DNA from: Amarolinea sp964580725
Lineage (GTDB): Bacteria; Chloroflexota; Anaerolineae; SSC4; Amarolineaceae
Assembly: GCA_964580725.1 (NCBI GenBank)
Contig: CAZOLV010000017.1
Location: forward strand, 1 to 64,000
Direction of reading: 5' to 3'
DNA: 64,000 bases
Shown: positions 62,864 through 64,000 of the stretch, in pieces
Numbering within the stretch: position 1 is the first letter of the stretch
Layout: every line of letters starts with the position of its first letter
Position numbers and translations under genes: made by a program
Notes under the pieces: model-generated
Seen by the model: the letters and a program-made list of their open reading frames with translations, nothing else
Told to the model about the DNA's origin: nothing
The model's database searches: none

Positions 62864-63088
62864 GCGCGCAGGAAGACCCATCATAGAACAGGTATCGCCA
62901 GTCTCACGCTTGCCCAAGAAGATGCATCGCTGGAGCGCAGATGAAGCACCTGTATCGTGACGGCCCCTGTGTGGGCAACAGCAGCGCCAGAGAGACCGGG
63001 CGTCGAAAGTCCTGACGTTTCGTCGGCCGCAGATGCCGCTGGCCTGAACCGCCCACCATCAACCCCTTGTCGAGCAAGGAGCAGTCAA

Positions 63089-63268
63089 ATGCCAAACTTT
63101 GGACCGTTCGAACTCATCATCATCCTGGTCATCGTCATCATCTTCTTTGGCGTCGGCCGCCTGCCAGAATTGGGCGGCGCCATTGGTCGCAGTCTGTCCG
63201 AATTCCGCAAGGCCAGCCAAAATGAAGACAAGGCCGTCAAGACCCCAAACGGTCCGACGTCGAATTGA
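63089..63268 (+). CDS. tatA: Sec-independent translocase TatA
   Basis: 59 aa. The membrane helix FELIIILVIVIIFFGVGRL is followed by the hinge RLPELGGAIGRSLSEFRKAS. FG-x2-RLPELG identifies TatA rather than TatB. It oligomerises to form the translocation path. AAGGAG lies seven bases before the ATG at 63089. It is divergent from the lut-tatB-tatC cluster. Confidence 0.93.
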   Translation: MPNFGPFELIIILVIVIIFFGVGRLPELGGAIGRSLSEFRKASQNEDKAVKTPNGPTSN

Positions 63269-63370
63269 AACGGCGCCAGCGCCGAGACAACTACACCCCC
63301 ACGCGCCAACCCTGGCGGCTTGGCGCGCCCCAGGCAACAAATCATTCAATGACTTCTCTGACGCCCACGC

Positions 63371-64000
63371 ATGAGAATCCTGACCTATAACATCCATCAC
63401 TGGTACGGCCGTGATCGGCGCACCGACATCGAGCGTCTGGCGGCCGTGATCGAACAGAGCAACGCCGATCTTGTCTCTCTGAACGAAGTGGTTCATCCCC
63501 TACGACGGCGCGGTCATCTGGAATTCCCCCTGACAGAGGTGGCGAACATCGTCGGTATGCACTGGGCGTTCGGCAGCAGTTCGCGTCAGGTCGAAGGGGC
63601 CGATTGGCGCGGTCCCATCGGCAACGCCATTCTCAGCCGCCATCCCATTCGTGACTTCACCAACCACCTGCTACCACGCCTACCCGGCACCCAACAACGC
63701 TCTGTGCTGCTGGCGCACATTCAGGTCAAGGGGCTGCAACATGCCTTCACCTTCGGCGCGACCCATCTCGATCATGCGTTGGAAGCGGTGCGGCTCTGGC
63801 AGATCCGCGGCCTGCTGCACCGCGCCTCCGACTTTCGCTACCCCCATCTGATCGCCGGTGATTTCAACACCCACACGCCGCGCCGCGAACGCTGGGTGCC
63901 CGCCACCCTCACCCATCTGCGCGAAGCCGGCTATGTGGACGCCTTCGCCCAGGTCGGGCGCGGCGCCGGCGCCACTTTTCCGGCGCGCCGCCCCATCTTC
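63371..64000 (+). CDS. Endonuclease/exonuclease/phosphatase family protein (partial)
   Basis: The first 210 codons are present and the gene runs off the window end. Mg-dependent EEP fold: MRILTYNIHHWYG (first strand, N), DLVSLNEV with the metal glutamate, NAILSRHPI, FGATHLDHALEAVRLWQ with the histidine, and LIAGDFNTHTP (GDFN catalytic motif). The substrate may be DNA, a phosphoinositide-like or sphingolipid phosphate. The ATG at 63371 begins the first motif directly, so the start is firm, although no ribosome site is obvious. Confidence 0.9.
   Translation, partial: MRILTYNIHHWYGRDRRTDIERLAAVIEQSNADLVSLNEVVHPLRRRGHLEFPLTEVANIVGMHWAFGSSSRQVEGADWRGPIGNAILSRHPIRDFTNHLLPRLPGTQQRSVLLAHIQVKGLQHAFTFGATHLDHALEAVRLWQIRGLLHRASDFRYPHLIAGDFNTHTPRRERWVPATLTHLREAGYVDAFAQVGRGAGATFPARRPIF

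Noticed and set aside
62941..63015. 24-codon frame in the tatA leader
   Set aside because: It has a GGAG upstream, but is short with no sequence support; not enough to call a leader peptide.

Overview
This window is high-GC (roughly two thirds G+C by eye), gene-dense bacterial DNA from a draft assembly: two gaps of exactly 100 N (33264-33363 and 56497-56596) each sit in a short tandem repeat. The most likely source is a member of the Chloroflexota (Anaerolineae/Caldilineae-like). This is inferred from the core gene neighbourhoods (yceD-rpmF-fabD-fabG-asp23-nusB and rpmB/asp23-fakA-degV-recG-coaD), from secreted proteins such as one ending in HIFLPRIAR, and from the many short intergenic hairpin repeats. 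No prophage, transposase, plasmid gene or cas gene was seen.

Layout. 0.4-25.6 kb is accessory and regulatory. It holds two overlapping sensor kinase/response regulator pairs, an aldo/keto reductase, a single-polypeptide MmeI-like restriction-modification enzyme, glutamate/leucine-type dehydrogenase, a two-subunit CoA-transferase, a lipoprotein with a duplicated domain, two paralogous secreted proteins (dockerin-like loop plus GVYG repeats), a decayed PIN toxin with its small partner, an SMP-30-like secreted propeller, and an SdrD-B-like secreted protein. Repeats and gene remnants concentrate here: four hairpin families, an isolated pair of CRISPR-like repeats, and truncated HTH and DUF5678-like genes.

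25.8-41.7 kb is mostly minus-strand housekeeping: acyl-CoA synthetase, arginase, a cyclic-2,3-diphosphoglycerate-synthetase-like GTPase, nusB, Asp23, fabG, fabD, rpmF, yceD, a coiled-coil protein, coaD, recG, degV, fakA, a second Asp23, and rpmB divergent from them. DegV and FakA probably form a fatty-acid kinase pair next to the fatty-acid synthesis genes. The rpmB leader carries a candidate attenuator.

41.7-64 kb: rlmN; a plus-strand operon of aminotransferase, nucleotidyltransferase and PAP2 phosphatase, headed by a consensus promoter and an unusual 34-codon upstream ORF; acyl-CoA dehydrogenase, AMMECR1, a galT fragment, mog/moaB, queG, a lipoprotein, tryptophanase-like lyase, fructose-1,6-bisphosphatase, homoserine dehydrogenase and a GNAT enzyme. 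Then come an S1-domain protein, an Arg/Pro-rich ORF cut by a gap, a primary-type sigma factor, tRNA-Arg(CCG), an HD hydrolase, trmO, the minus-strand lutB-lutC-tatB-tatC cluster, the divergent tatA, and the start of an endonuclease/exonuclease/phosphatase gene that runs off the window.

No large undescribed system was found. The best leads are the coupled 34-codon ORF before the aminotransferase, the rpmB leader, the low-GC recognition region of the restriction enzyme, the pair of repeat-rich secreted proteins with a shared promoter/5' leader and a microsatellite inside one signal peptide, and the 81-bp hairpin element family.
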